A program made the position numbers and the translations under genes. From contig NW_024467101.1 of assembly GCF_017591425.1 (NCBI RefSeq), positions 11,978,918 through 12,042,917 of the forward strand: a stretch of DNA of 64,000 nucleotides, read 5' to 3'. Below the pieces are notes generated by a model, which was not told the DNA's origin, made no database searches, and worked only from the letters and a program-made list of their open reading frames with translations. Source of the DNA: Ochotona curzoniae (taxonomy: Eukaryota > Chordata > Mammalia > Lagomorpha > Ochotonidae). Below, piece by piece: positions 1 to 11,960 of the stretch. Within the stretch, counting starts at the first letter, position 1; every line of letters begins with the position of its first letter.

Positions 1-309
1 TGTTAAGCCATAAATTTGATTAGCTGCTTGCATCTAGAATACATAAACAAATCTTACAACAAAAGACAACCCATTAAAAAATGGGTAACAATCTGAACAG
101 ATATTTCTCCAAAGAAGATGTACAAATATCCTCCAATGACATGCAAAGATTCTCAAACCTCACTAGCTACCAGGGAAGTACAACTCAAACGCACAATAGG
201 AGGCACAGAACTGTGACACAACAGTTTAAGCCAGTTGGAGTCCTGACTGCTTCACTTCTGGCACAGCTCCCTGCTAAGGCATCTTTTAAAGCAGTAGAAG
301 ATGGTTCAA

Positions 310-674
310 GGGCCCAGCACAGTGGCCTAGCTGCTAATGCCCTCACCTTTTACATGCCAGGATCCCATATGGGTGCCAGTTCTAATCCCGGCTGCCCCGC
401 TTCCCATCCTGCTCCCTGCTTGTGGCCTGAGAAAGCAGTTGAGGACAGCCCAAAGTCTTGAGCTACTGCACCCATATGGGAGACCTGAAAGAAGTTCCTG
501 GATCCTAGCTGCAGATCTGTGCAGCACTGGCCACTGCAGTCACTTGGGGAGTGAATCATTGAATGGAAAATCTTCCTCTCTGTCTCTCCTCCTCTCTGTA
601 TATCTGACTTTCCAATAAAAATAAAATAATTCTTACATAAATAAATAAATAAATAAATCTTTAAAAAAAAAAAA
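310..674 (+). mobile_element. C-SINE
   Basis: tRNA-derived lagomorph SINE: head gggcccagcacagtgg, box B-like ccagttctaatcc, body tgtggcctgagaaagcag, and a tail of aaataaat units ending in poly(A). Confidence 0.9.
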
Positions 675-689
675 GCACCAACAATGTGA

Positions 690-985
690 AGCAGCTGTTT
701 GGCACAGTGGCTGCAATGCTGCTTTCAAACATCACATCCCATATAAGAGCACCTCACGCTTAGCCCTGGCTCTGCTTCCAGGCCAGCTTCCTGCCAAGGA
801 ACATCCTTGGGAGGCAGCAAACAGTGACTCAAAGTCTTGGGTTCCTGTCAATGAGAGACTCAGATGGAATTCTAGGTTCCTGGCTTCAACCTGAGCCTGC
901 CTAGGCTGTTTTGGATATTCGGAGAGTGAACAAACACATGCAGAATCTCTCTCTCTTTGCCTTTTAAATGAAAAATATATATGTA
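690..985 (+). mobile_element. Old C-SINE
   Basis: Worn copy: head gcagctgtttggcacagtgg, body gacattcagatggaattc-like region near 855-900, and tail cttttaaatg. Confidence 0.65.
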
Positions 986-1297
986 TTAAAGATTTATTCT
1001 TATTGAAAAGGCAGAAAGACAGTGAAGGAGAGACAGAAAGAGCTTTCAGCTGTTGGTTCACTCCCTAAGTGGCTGCAATAGCTGGAGCTGAGCCAATCCA
1101 AAGCCAGGAGCCAGAAGCTTCCTCTGGGTCTCCTATGCGGGCGCAGGGTCCCAAGGCTTTGGGCCGTCCTCGACTGCTTCCAAGGCAACAAGCAGGGAGC
1201 TGGATGGGAAGTGGATCAGCCAGGACACGAACTGGCACCTATATGGGATCCCAGCGCCTCCAAGGCGAGGCCTTTTGCCACTAGGCTATTGCATCGA
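986..1297 (-). mobile_element. C-SINE
   Basis: Minus orientation: tail at the left (aaagatttattcttattg), then cactccctaagtggctgcaa, and the tRNA-like head at the right (ccactaggctattgc). Confidence 0.85.
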
Positions 1298-1420
1298 TCA
1301 CTTAAATGAAATTAAAAAATAATCATAATACATGTTGGCAAGAATGTTGGGAAAATGGAACCATTTAACACTAGTGGTGAAAATGTAAGGTAATAGATTT
1401 GTTTTAGAAAAGTCTGACAG

Positions 1421-2080
1421 TGGGCCTGGCACGATAGCATAGCGGCTAAAGTTCTCACCTTAAACGCCCGGGATCCCATATTGGCACTGGTTCTAAATCT
1501 GGCAGCCCCACTTCCCATCCAGCTCCCAGCTTGTGGCCTGGGAAAGCAGTTGAGGATGGTCCAAAGACTTGGGACCATGCACCTGCGTGGGAGACCCAGA
1601 AGAGGCTCTTGGCTTTGGATTGGCTCAGCTCCAGCCGTTGCGGCCGCTTGGGGAGTGAATCGTCGGACAGAAAATCTTCCTCTGGGCCCGGCGCGGTGGC
1701 GCAAGTGGTTAAAGGTCCTCGCCTTGCACGCCCGGGGTCCCATATGGGCGCCAGTTCTAGTCCCGGCGGCTCCGCTTCCCTTCCAGCTCCCTGCCTGTGG
1801 CCCGGGAGGGCAGTCGAGGACGGCCCAAAGCTTTGGGACCCTGCGCCCGCGTGGGAGACCCGGAAGAGGCTCCTGGCTTCGGATCGGCAGAGTATCGGCC
1901 CGTTGCGCTCACTTGGGGAGTGAATCGTCGGACGGAAGATCTTCCTCTCTGTCTCTCCTCCTCTCTGTATATCCGCCTTTCCAATGAAAAAATAATAAAA
2001 ATAAATCTTTAAAAAAAAAAAAAGAAAATCTTCCTCTGTCTCTCCTCCTCTCTATCTGCCTTTCCAAAAAAAAAAAAAAA
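1421..2080 (+). mobile_element. C-SINE inserted in L1, itself interrupted at 1685-2022
   Basis: Head tgggcctggcacgatagcat; the 3' part resumes at 2039 (tctctcctcctctctatctgcc, then poly(A)). Flanked by the target duplication aaaagtctgacag at 1408-1420 and 2081-2093. Confidence 0.9.
1685..2022 (+). mobile_element. Young C-SINE nested in another C-SINE
   Basis: Near-consensus copy with head ggcccggcgcggtggcgcaa, box B-like ccagttctagtcccgg and an A-rich tail. A perfect 16-base duplication, agaaaatcttcctctg, lies at 1669-1684 and 2023-2038. Confidence 0.95.
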
Positions 2081-3210
2081 AAAAGTCTGACAGTTCCTCC
2101 ATCAGTTAAGCAGTTACGATCCCCTACAGACTCAGCAACTGCACTCCGTGTTCACACAACCTTCCGCACAGGAGTAGTCACAGCAGCATTAATCATATGG
2201 CCCAAAGTGAGGAGGACTCAGATGTCCACCAACTGATGGAGAAACGAGACACAATCAGAGAAAGGGATGACGTAGCACACCTACCGTAACACGCTGACCT
2301 TACACAAGACCACACTGCATCACTTCACTTACACCAAATGTCCAAAACAGGCAACTCCACACAGGAAGTAGATTAGTGCTTGTCTCAGGATAAGGAGAGG
2401 ACCACGAGAGTTTCTTCAGGGCAAGAATTAAAAGTATTCTAAAACTGACTATGATGATGGCTGCAGGACTCTGTAAATAACCTAAAAAGTACTGAACTGC
2501 AGGTGTGAAGTGGGTGAATCATATGATATGTGAATTGCATCTCAATAAATCTGTTGTAAACAAAGAACATTATACATTGCTGAAACACAAAACAAATGTT
2601 CAGAAAACAGTACAAAATCCTATTTACTCACTTCAAGGATCCAAACTAGGGCAATGAAAACCCTGAGAGATTCTATTACTCAACATTCCAGGTACTGGGT
2701 CATACTGAAATATTCATGAAGAATTCTGTGTTTTAATACAAAAAAGGCACCTTACATTTACAATGATGTACATAACAAATATCAGGAAAACGTTTTTGTA
2801 ACTCAAGGTTAGGAAGTCATCAAATGGAAAACAAGCCTAAGAGGTTTTACCACACACATAGGAAAGTAGCACTCAAATGTATTATTGCCCCACCCAAGAA
2901 ATAATTAGTGCTCCACCTTTGAAAGAGGTCAAAGGTAAACCACCCAACTAATATGTTTCTAAAGTACTAGATTGTGGCAAACAAAATACTAAAAAGGACC
3001 GTTTGCCATTATATGGAACTGAATCTTCCACTCGCACCCTGCACATCTTAGCTGTGACAGTTGATCCTTTACCCCTTTAGACATTCCATTCTGAGGACAT
3101 TACACTCTCCTTCCTGTGGCCGGAGGGGATCCCACAAGTGATAGATGCAGTAAACACAAAACTCGCTTTCAAAAAAAAAAACGCAACAATGTTTAAAAAA
3201 ATATGCTATC

Positions 3211-3547
3211 GGGCCGGCGCGGTGGCGCAAGTGGTTAAAGGTCCTCGCCTTGCACCCCCGGGATCCCATATGGGCGCCGGTTCTAATCCCGGCAGCCCCG
3301 CTTCCCTTCCAGCTCCCTGCTTGTGGCCTGGGAAAGCAGTCGAGGACGGCCCAAAGCTTTGGAACCTGCACCCGCGTGGGAGACCCGGAAGAGGCTCCTG
3401 GCTTCGGATCGGCATAGTATCGGCCCGTTGCGCTCACTTGGGGAGTGAATCATCGGACGGAAGATCTTCCTCTCTGTCTCTCCTCTCTGTATATCCGCCT
3501 TTCCAATGAAAAAATAATAAAAATAAATCTTAAAAAAAAAAAAAAAA
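3211..3547 (+). mobile_element. Young C-SINE with target duplication
   Basis: Near-consensus copy (gggccggcgcggtggcgcaa, ccggttctaatcccgg). Flanked by atatgctatc at 3201-3210 and 3548-3557, extended by shared A residues. Confidence 0.95.
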
Positions 3548-4599
3548 ATATGCTATCTGCCAACTCCAAATCTAAACCTAAACAAAAACAGACACAAGCA
3601 CTGAATAGCCCAATCTACAGGCAAAAGCACAAGCAATTACGAGAAACCCAACATCGTGTGCAGCGATGCTTCATTAGCAGGTGTCTATTAAAATCCATCA
3701 GGCTTTAATGCACCTCCCAGTGGTCATCAAAAACACACAAGCTGGACACGTGACTTTTCACATCAAGTCTCGCCTCAATCCTAACGGGTCAGCCATCACC
3801 AAGCACAGTACTCTGAGGCCTGCCATACAACCCCATTCTCAGATTGGGGTCACTCTGCTTTCCCTATTTACACACTCTCAGATCTGATGCTTATCAGAAA
3901 AGACTTCAAATCCAAAAAGCTCACTATGAAACAACCTCCACAGTGCAAAAGATTAGTTTCCTTTAAAGCAATCTTAAAAAAAAAAAAAAACAGAAATGAA
4001 GTGCAAAATAGATTTCTGCCCATTTCTTCAGCTTTATAAAGAATGCAAAGGATAAATTAATATGAAACAAATAGTTGCTGTGCTCACAACCCAACAGACC
4101 CACAAAGCCCCGGCTTCTGCTTCATCTCTGCCTATTCCAGCAGGCCTGGTGCGACTCTGCCACAATGAGATGCACCACTACGTGGAGTAAGAGTCGGATC
4201 AGCACCGTCTCAGAGTGTGAGCCCAGGCACGGAGGCTGCGGAAGACAGAAGACGGAAGACGGCCTGCCCTGGAATAACGACTTCTCAAACTATAACATAT
4301 TCACCAGTCAGGACCAGTAACACGCATTGTGTTTTTTTTTTTAACCTCTCCAAAGACTGGGGGGGAAGGGGAGGAGGAAGAGGAACAACAACAACAACAA
4401 AAAAAGCCTTTGTATCCTTGCTGTCCTGAAGCGGTGAACAACTTGCAATTTGCTTCTCACTCGCAATCCCACACTGGCCGCGTGTAGAGCAAGCACTTCA
4501 CACACCGCAAAACAAGGGCAGCCTACACGCAAGCCAAATATAGGATGCGATTCTAAACCACCATGCCCTCAAAGTCTTTCCTTTTCCAGGGATCCAAAT

Positions 4600-6650
4600 C
4601 TCGAGCACTCCCAAAAAAGGACGGCCAGGGCCAGCACCTCCCTCCGCTCCCCACCTCCAAAAGGAAGCCCCTTTCTTTTTGGGTCTCCCCGCAGCCCTGG
4701 CCACTTGCCTCCCCTACCCCCTCCCTGACACGCTCTCCCCTCGGCCACACTGGGCTCCTAGGAGAGGTCAGGAGCCAGTGGTGTGCGCCGGTGGGGACAG
4801 GCGGGAGGGCTCGCGGCGTGGAAGGTCCACCACCCTCACCATCTGACTTCATGCTCAGGCATGTGGGCGCAGCCCAGCCCCACCTGCACCTCCGCTCCTT
4901 TTCAGTGCGCCCCTCGCCACCGGCGGCGGCTTCCCGCGGGGACTGGAGCACCTCGCTTTCAATCGCCCAGTTCTCCGGTGGAGGGGGGGGGACTCGGTTC
5001 GGCTTCTCCCCACCACGACCCCCTCCACCACCAGTCCCAGGCCTCCCGCTCCCTCTGCCCGAGCATGGCCACTTCCCCCGTCCCCCGAGCCGCCCCCACC
5101 CGCAGGACTCCAGCGAGCTAAGCCGGCCCCGCCCTGCCCGAATCCCCTCACCCCAAGACTTTCGGGGACCAAAGTCAGGTAAACCACCACTATATCTCTT
5201 CGCCCCCCACCCTGCTCCCAAGCCGGCCAGCCGGCAGCCCGTGCCCCTCCCAGGCAGGGCCCAGCTCGCCCCGGCCCCACGTGAGCCCTGCCCCAGCCCG
5301 GCCACCCCCACCCCCACGTTCCCTGGGGCGCTGCGCCTTAGCCTGGGGTGGGGGTGGGGAGACTGGCCCCTTCCCCAACCCAGCACAGCACCCCACCAGG
5401 CAGGTGGCGAGCCCCTGAACCCCTGAAAACAGCCGCGTCCCCGTCGCTCTCCTCTGGGCCCACGGCTCCGGACCCGAAAAAGCTCTTCCCTAGGCAGACC
5501 CCCTTTTCCCATGGGGACCTCACCCCAGGCCAACTGATTCTATCCCCAGCTTCCCCAAATCCCGAGCCTCGGGCAGCACCCTCCCCGCCGCCACAACCCC
5601 AAGGATCCGCGCGCGCCTCGCGCGCCCCCTCCACCCGGTCCTGCCCCTCGCCCCGCCGGCTCCTGTCAAGCCGGCGCCGGCACATGCTGAGAGGACAGGT
5701 CCGCCCGCCCCGGCTCGCTCCCGAGCCCGCCCCGCCGGGCGCGCGCCGCTCACCAGGGCCGAGGTTGCCTGAGGCGCCGCCGCCGCCGAAGTCCCCGCTG
5801 CAAAGCCCGGCGAAGCCTCCAACCGCTGCCGCCTCCCGCCTGGCACTGAGCGCCTCGCGGGGGAGGGGCGCGGGCAGCCGCCGCCGCCACCGCCGCCGCC
5901 CCGGCCGCCTGGCTCGAGCCCCGCCTCCCGCGCCGCGCCGCGGCCAATCAGAGCCCGTCGAGCTGCTACGCGATACGCCCACTTCCGGAGGGAGAGCCTG
6001 CTGCCCCGCCCTCGGCTCCACGCCTCCGCCTCGCGGGCGCTCCCTCTGGTCGCGTCGAGGGGTGCAGGCGGGGCCGCCAGAGGGAGGCGGGACTGCAGCG
6101 CACGCCCCCGCGCTCCGAGTGGCTGGAGCGCCACGCCCACAGGCCGCCGAGCCACGCCCACTGCTCCTTAGAATCCGCAGCGGGGATTCTTAGAGCTCCG
6201 GCCGCCGAGGCGCCGGACTCGGCCAGGCCTCTTGGCTTTTCAGAAACCGTCCTGGAAACCCTTAAAACCGGGACCACCGCGCCTCAGAGCCTCGCCCGCT
6301 GCCCACTAAAGCCCTGAGAGCCGCGCCCCGGCTTCCCCCCTCAGCCGGGCTCCCCTCAGTCGAACTGTGCTTTCCACCGCTTCAGAACGACCCGCGCGCC
6401 TCCTGACTTCCAGAAACCCCGCCCGCTGTCCGTCGACCTGCCGGACCGACGGAGCCACACCCCAAATTCGCGAATCCCCGCCCCTGGTCTCCGAAGCTCC
6501 GCCCCCCACCCCGACCCCGCCTGCGGCTGGGCGACTGCGGGCGGACCCGCCTTCAACCCCCTCCCGCGTCCCGTCCATTGTCACCCTGCCCGAGGCTCGA
6601 CGGCGGCTGCCCCCGGGATGGACCACGCCCGCGTGGCCTCACAATTAGCC
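4600..6650. promoter_or_regulatory. CORO1C: CpG island, probable CORO1C promoter region
   Basis: The region is very GC-rich and dense in CpG, unlike everything else in the window. It contains repeated GC-box-like motifs (ccgccc, ccacgccc), a CCAAT box at 5944-5948 and an ETS-type motif acttccgg at 5981-5988. The last two lie just upstream, on the minus strand, of the first exon called at about 5754-5870. No TATA box is evident, which is usual for a broad CpG promoter of a housekeeping-type gene. The part from 6000 to 6650 continues CpG-rich upstream and could also support divergent transcription, but no exon is visible there. Confidence 0.75.
5754..5870 (-). other. CORO1C: Probable non-coding first exon of CORO1C (5'UTR)
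   Basis: On the minus strand the GC-rich sequence ends in CCTCGGCCCTG followed by GTGAGC, a strong splice donor (last exon base 5754, GT at 5753-5752). The upstream border is approximate, set by the CCAAT box at 5944 and the usual 60-100 base spacing. In human, CORO1C (coronin-1C, a WD-repeat F-actin binding protein) has an untranslated first exon in a CpG island and is the next gene beyond the 3' end of SSH1 in the same orientation, which fits this position. No translated residue is available to confirm it, so it could be the first exon of another gene. Confidence 0.5.
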
Positions 6651-6664
6651 CTGAGCGAGCCTGG

Positions 6665-6740
6665 GAATGGCCATTTCGCAGATGAGGAAATGGAGCCTCT
6701 GAATGACCGACCCCTGCACCTCTCTGGGTGTGGATTCTTG
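6665..6740 (+). mobile_element. Possible MIR fragment
   Basis: ccatttcgcagatgaggaaa followed by tggagcctctgaatgacc resembles the MIR core (cattttacagatgaggaaact). Confidence 0.4.
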
Positions 6741-7784
6741 GGCCTTGGAGAGGGTGGGGGAAGTTGTTCCGATAGGAAGGCAGACTCCCTTTGTGAGATT
6801 CCAGGTTCATAGCCGTACCCTCCCAGGGTGGGAAGAACTGTTGATGGTGAGATATGGCTGATGACAAACCCCCTAGGAGTGGCACCTGGGTCTGGGACTG
6901 CTCGGACCCCACGGAATGAAATGATGCATTGTTTCATGTAGCCCTGGCCGGAGGAACTCATCATTCGGTTCGTTTCGGTTCAATGACGCCAGGATTGGTG
7001 GAGTGCGCGGTGGGGTGTACCCCCAACCCATCCCCAGCATACGGTGATGCTGGAGGTAGTTCATTCAAGCTTTCATTAAATGAGACCGCTCATCTGAGTT
7101 GTCTGAAGAAAATCAAGATTAAAGTAGGGCATGGAGGTGGAACTGGGGCCACCAAGGAAGCTGATGGCTTACAATCTGGGCACTAGCTTGTGTGTCATCC
7201 AAAGGCTGGTGTATCACAGTGGGGCTTAATTCCCCAGAGTCTTGTGTTTTTCTTTCTTGTTTTTCTTTATTTGAAAACTGGGAGCCAGAGAGATCATCCA
7301 TCCACATATAGGGCTTGGGTTGGCAGCTCATCCCTCCATCGGGGTGCCCCTTGGGGGTCCCTGAACGACAATGTCACCTGCTGTCTTCCAGAGTGCACTG
7401 GCAGGAAGTGGTATGGAAGGCAGAGCTGCACTTGAACCCCGAGCATTCTGAGATGAGCTGCAACAGTGTCTAGAGCTGTACCACAGGCCTGCCCTGCCAC
7501 AGCCTCCTGCACGAGTGATTGATGGATGAATGGCAGCGGCAAGTGCACTGAGAGTGGAGATGAGATCTGATGATGGCATCTAGTGGGAGACTTTTAGGTC
7601 CCTGGAGTAGTTCTCCCAGTAGGGCTGGCTACGCAGGCCTGGGTCAGGCCCAGCCTCTCTCTGTCTGCTTCTGGGCTGGCCACGTGATCCTGTCTCTCCA
7701 GGCACTCTGTCATCCATCATCTTCATCAGATATTGTGAACTTCCAAACAAACCTTCCTCCCCAAGTAGGTGTTTGAAATAACAA

Positions 7785-8119
7785 AGGGCTGGCTGGCTGT
7801 TGCAATGGCTCAACTGGTTAATCCTCCATCTCCAAGTGCTGAGATCCCATATAGGTGCCAGTTCGTGTCCTGGCTGTTCCACTCCCCGTCCAGTTCCCTA
7901 CTTGTGACCTGGGTAAGCTGCAGAGGATGGCCCAAAGCCTTGGGACCCTGCACCCACGTGGGAAACCTGGAAGAAGCTCCAGGCCCCTAGCTTTGGATTG
8001 GCTCAGCTCTGGCTGTTGCGGCCACTTGGGGAGTGAACCAAGGTATGGAAGATCTTTCTGTCTCTCCTTCTTCTCTCTATAGAATTAATAAATCTTTTAA
8101 AAAGAATAAGATAAAATAC
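7785..8119 (+). mobile_element. C-SINE
   Basis: Moderately diverged copy (tggctgttgcaatggctcaa head, ccacttggggagtgaacca near the 3' end). Likely imperfect duplication aaataacaaa / aaagtaacaaa. Confidence 0.85.
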
Positions 8120-8387
8120 TAAAGTAACAAAAAGCCACATAATATACCACCTTACTCCTTGAAAACATGTGATGCGTACCTTTGTCTGAAGCTTCTATAG
8201 GGTCTGTATGCACAGAATCACCTGCAGTGTCCTAGGAAGAATTTCCATCTCCCAACTCTGAAGGCTTGGGGAAGTTCAGTTTCCCCTGTAAGGAGCCTGG
8301 TGGGCGCCACAGCCATCTCATGGCGGAGCTTGCTCCGTTCGCGGATGAGTCACCGTGTTTACCACTGCAGCAGCACCGCAGAATGAG

Positions 8388-8525
8388 AACCTGTGGACTT
8401 TGGATTCTAACAGACAGAAGTTAAACTCACGCTGTACCACAGCCTCCCTCTAGGACCCTGGTGAGTCATTCTTGCTCTCTGAGTCCGACTTGCCTTGTCT
8501 GTCCAGTGGGAGAAATAAATAAATG
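8388..8525 (+). mobile_element. Possible MIR fragment
   Basis: Order of motifs as in MIR: tggattctaacagacag, ctcacgctgtaccac, gtgagtcattcttgctctct, cttgtctgtccagtgggaga. Confidence 0.5.
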
Positions 8526-8715
8526 CGCCTTTCAGGTGGTGGTTTTGAAGTCAGGAGATCTGATTCAATGAACCAATGCAAAGTTCTACCCTGCTCGCCC
8601 CCCCCCCACCTCCCCACCAGTGTTCAGTACACAGTAGGTGCTCAAAATATACTGGCTCCTTTTCTTCTTCTGGCTTTTTGTTTTATCAACATTCTTGCTA
8701 TCATGATGATATGAT

Positions 8716-8999
8716 TATTATTATTTGAAAAGCAGACTTTACAGAGAGAAGGAGAGAGAGCGAGCTCTTCCATTGACTAATTCACTCCCCAGGTAGCCCC
8801 AACAGCCAGAACTGAGATGATCCAAAGCTGGGAGCCAGCAGCCTCTTGCCAGTCTCTTGCACTTGGGGCCATCCTCCACTGCTTTCCCAGACCAGAGAGT
8901 TGGATTGGAAGTAGAGCAGCTAGGACTCAGACCAGTGCCCATGTGGGATGATTTTGCTACAAGTGGAGGATTAGCCTGCTATACTACTGCATTAGCCCC
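8716..8999 (-). mobile_element. C-SINE
   Basis: Minus orientation: ttatttgaaaagcagacttt tail side, attcactccccaggtagcc, head ctatactactgcattagccc. Confidence 0.8.
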
Positions 9000-9002
9000 C
9001 TG

Positions 9003-9323
9003 TTGTTATTATTAATTATTATTTGAGAGAGAGAGAGATACCTACAGTGAGAACCCTGTTGGCTTATTCCCCAAATGCCTGCAACAGCCAGGATAAGCCA
9101 GACTGACCAAAGCCAAGAGTTAGAAACTCCATCTCGGTCTCCCACATGGGTGGCGGGTCCCAGCCCCTTGAGCTAATCCCATGCCTGCTGCTTCCCGGCA
9201 TCTACATTAGCAGGAAGCTGGGACAGCAAGCAGAACCAGGACTTGAATCCAGGCCTTCTGACATGAGACTCGGGCATCTCAACCAGCGTCTGTCTGAAAT
9301 CACTGAGTCAGACACCTGCCCCT
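9003..9323 (-). mobile_element. Old C-SINE
   Basis: Minus orientation, diverged: attatttgagagagagagag, caaatgcctgcaacagccag, gtctcccacatgggtggc. Confidence 0.65.
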
Positions 9324-10163
9324 CTTTCTTAAAGTAATGAAATTGGAAATGCAATTTCCCATGAGACTAATTCCCCACCATCACACCCGCGCACAGCACC
9401 GTGGGATATACTGAGAAGAAAAGATCGCAGGCCTTCTCCTTCCAGCTGTGCCCGTCTGGGTTCCCACTTTTATTCCTGGGTGGTTGGAAGTGGCCCCTGC
9501 CAAGGAAACATTGAAAGCTTCAAGAAACAATACACCAGCTGCCTACCTCATTCCATACCTGCCCCCAAACACGCAGTCAGCTGGGAGCCACCATACCCAC
9601 AAACAGCCAGAACATTGCGTGATCCTTTGCTGAGAAACAACAACAACAAAAAAATCTTTTCCCTACAACAGCCCCTCTGGGGGCCCGAAGGAAACCTTGG
9701 CTGTGTGTATGCTTGGCGCTGGAGGGAGGGATGTGGACCCAGCTAAGATGCTGCATTTGAGGATCTTTTCTGCCACTCAAATGTTGGTCATTTCTGAGGT
9801 AGCTGAGGACAGATGTTAAATAGAGGGATTCAGTGATCAGGAAAGACAACTTGGGCTTCTCAGCCCCACGGGGCAGGCACCTGCTCGTGTATGAAGGAGA
9901 AAGAGTCCTGGAGCCTGCCCGCAGAAGCTCCTCAGCAGATAATTGCTCTGGTTGCTCTCAGTACCAAATAGAGACATTAGTCTTGGGGGTTGCCAGGACA
10001 ACCTGGTAGTGGATGAATTAGCCCCATGGAAGCATTAATAAATAACAATCATCTGGTGTAGATTCGGGCAGAAAGCCCCTGGGCTAATCTCAATAAGCAA
10101 GACCCCCTAATTTGAGTGATAGAAGAGGTCAAAGCCTGGAGAAAATATTAAAATTCACCCATT

Positions 10164-10503
10164 GGGGCCCGGCATGGTAGCCTAGTGGCTAAAGTCCTTG
10201 CCTTGTAGGCGCTGGGATCCCACATACCTGCCAATTTGGGCCCGGACGCCCTGCTTCCCATCCAACACCTCCCTGCCTGTGGCCTGGGAAAGCAGTCAAG
10301 AATGGCCCAAAGCCTTGGGACCCTGCACCTGCTCGTGGGAGACCCGGAAGAGGCTCTGGGTTCCTGGCTTCGGATTGGCGCAGCTCTGGTACAGCCACTT
10401 GGAGAGTGATTCAACAGATGGAAGATCTTCCTTTGTGCCTCTCCTCCTCTCTGTGTATCTGCCTTTCCAATATAAATAAATAAATCGTTAAGAATAAATA
10501 AAA
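10164..10503 (+). mobile_element. C-SINE
   Basis: Head ggggcccggcatggtagcct, body gtggcctgggaaagcagtca, tail aaataaataaatcg. Confidence 0.9.
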
Positions 10504-10514
10504 TTTCTCCTGGG

Positions 10515-10840
10515 GGGTGGCGGGGACTGGGTTAGGGTTCATATGGTTCCTAGTTAACATACTAGCATCCCACACTAGAATGCCGAGGTTGGTTCAGTTC
10601 CCATCTCTGCCTCTGGACCCAAGTTTCCTGCTAATGACACAGTGAGAGGCAGCAGCAGTGAGAGCTCCAGTAGCTACTTCCCCAGTACTCACTGCAAGAC
10701 CTGGACCAAGTTTCTGGCTCTAAGCTCTGTCACCTAACCCCCAATGTTTAGCAATTACAGGAAGTTTGGGGAGTGAACCAGTAGCTTCAATCTCTCCCTC
10801 CTCCTCTCTCTCTCCAATAAAAAACTTAATTTGGAAATAA
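10515..10840 (+). mobile_element. Old C-SINE
   Basis: Worn copy with tagcatcccacactagaatg, ttggggagtgaaccagtag and a ctctctctccaataaa 3' end. Confidence 0.6.
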
Positions 10841-11049
10841 ATTTGGATTTTCTCTACTTTGAGTGTTTCATTTTGCAAAAATAAGAAAAGTGTGAAATGA
10901 TCAACCAGCCACAGATGGGACACCTTTCTATTTTAAAGAATGTTCACGTAGTTGAGAGGAATGCACACACATGCAGGTCTCCGATCAGGGTGGGGAGGAT
11001 AGAGGCTGGAGGAAGGCAAGTGGGACAAATGTTTCAATTATTTTTTTCC

Positions 11050-11960
11050 TCCTGAGACACCTATCATAATCACCATTTTACTGTGTGGAAATTATAGATT
11101 CACCTGCAGGGAGAAAAGTAATGATACAAAGCGATCACATGCATCCCTTCCCCAGTTTGTCCTAATAATAACAATCTTGCCGAACTATAATACAATGTAA
11201 TAATCTGTATCTTGACATTGACACAGGCAAGATACAAACTTTCCATTCCCACAGGATCCCTCCTGTTGCTATTTTAAAGCCACACCCACTTCCGTCCTGA
11301 TCTCACCCGCTCTAACCCTTGGCAACCACTCCTTCCTTCTGTGTTTCCCTAACTTTCAACATTGTGACATAAGTGGAATTGGCCAGTAGCGAGCATTTGG
11401 GAGCTGGCTTTTGTTTTTCAGGGAGTGTAAGTCTCCAGGATGCGTGTAGGTTGTTGCGTGCCCGAATAAGTGTGTTTCTTCTTGATGTGGAATCATGTGC
11501 CATAGTAAGTTTAACCTTTTACCCGTAGTCTTTCCGGTTTGAGGCTATTGCGAATAAAGCTTCTGCACACGTGATAAACAGGTCCAGTTTTTTTTTTTTT
11601 GCAGGAGCATAACTTCCTTCTCTGAAAAATGCCCAGGAGCAGCACAATGCTGGATTGCATGGCAACTATGTTCAGTATTTGAAGGAATTACTGGTATCCA
11701 GTGTGGTTGTGTGTGTGCCATTTGCCATCCCCAGCTACCTCGTAACCTACAAGCAACCCATTTCTTTATAACCTTCGCCAGCATTTGGTACTATTTTTTT
11801 TTTTATTACTTTAGTCATTCTGTTAGTTACATAATGATAGCTCATCATGGTTTCAATTTGAGTTTCTTGGTCACTAGCAATATTTAAAAATCCTTCCATG
11901 TATTTAATCTGCAATTTGAAGGCCTCTTCATGTGTTTAGTCCGTTTGCCATTGAACTGTC
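11050..11960 (+). mobile_element. Old L1 (L1M-type) 3' end
   Basis: Recognisable L1 3'UTR segments: cttggcaaccactccttcct, tgaggctattgcgaataaag, gctggattgcatggcaacta, cttcgccagcatttggta and aggcctcttcatgtgtttag. Confidence 0.7.

Larger units (their letters stand above)
1325..2562 (+). mobile_element. Old L1 (L1M-type) 3' end, split by SINEs at 1421-2080
   Basis: The left part (ttggcaagaatgttgggaaa...) and right part (gtccaccaactgatggagaaac ... gaattgcatctcaataaat) read as one L1 3' end once the 660-base insertion is taken out. The two flanks share the 13-base duplication aaaagtctgacag. Confidence 0.75.
1..5753 (-). other. CORO1C: Probable CORO1C intron 1 (3' part outside the window)
   Basis: This stretch lies downstream, on the minus strand, of the donor at 5753/5752 and holds no recognisable coronin coding exon. 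The left half is mainly C-SINEs and an old L1. Positions 2563-3210 and 3558-4560 are unique AT-rich sequence in which I see nothing. From about 4600 rightward it becomes the GC-rich flank of the promoter island. The open frames in the island (4553-5533 minus, 4563-5426 plus) are low-complexity products of GC richness. Assignment to CORO1C is by synteny only. Confidence 0.5.

Noticed and set aside
1481..1987. 168-residue open frame on the plus strand
   Set aside because: It runs through two nested C-SINEs. The same peptide pattern (LPACGLGKQ, GDPEEAPG) recurs wherever a young C-SINE occurs.
3211..3300. tRNA-like box A and box B sequences in many SINEs
   Set aside because: They are the tRNA-derived promoters of C-SINEs; none is followed by a complete tRNA fold.
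4553..5533. 326-residue open frame on the minus strand (and 287 residues on the plus strand, 4563-5426)
   Set aside because: Both strands and several frames are open because CpG-rich DNA has few stop codons. The translations are Gly/Pro/Arg/Ser-rich with no domain.
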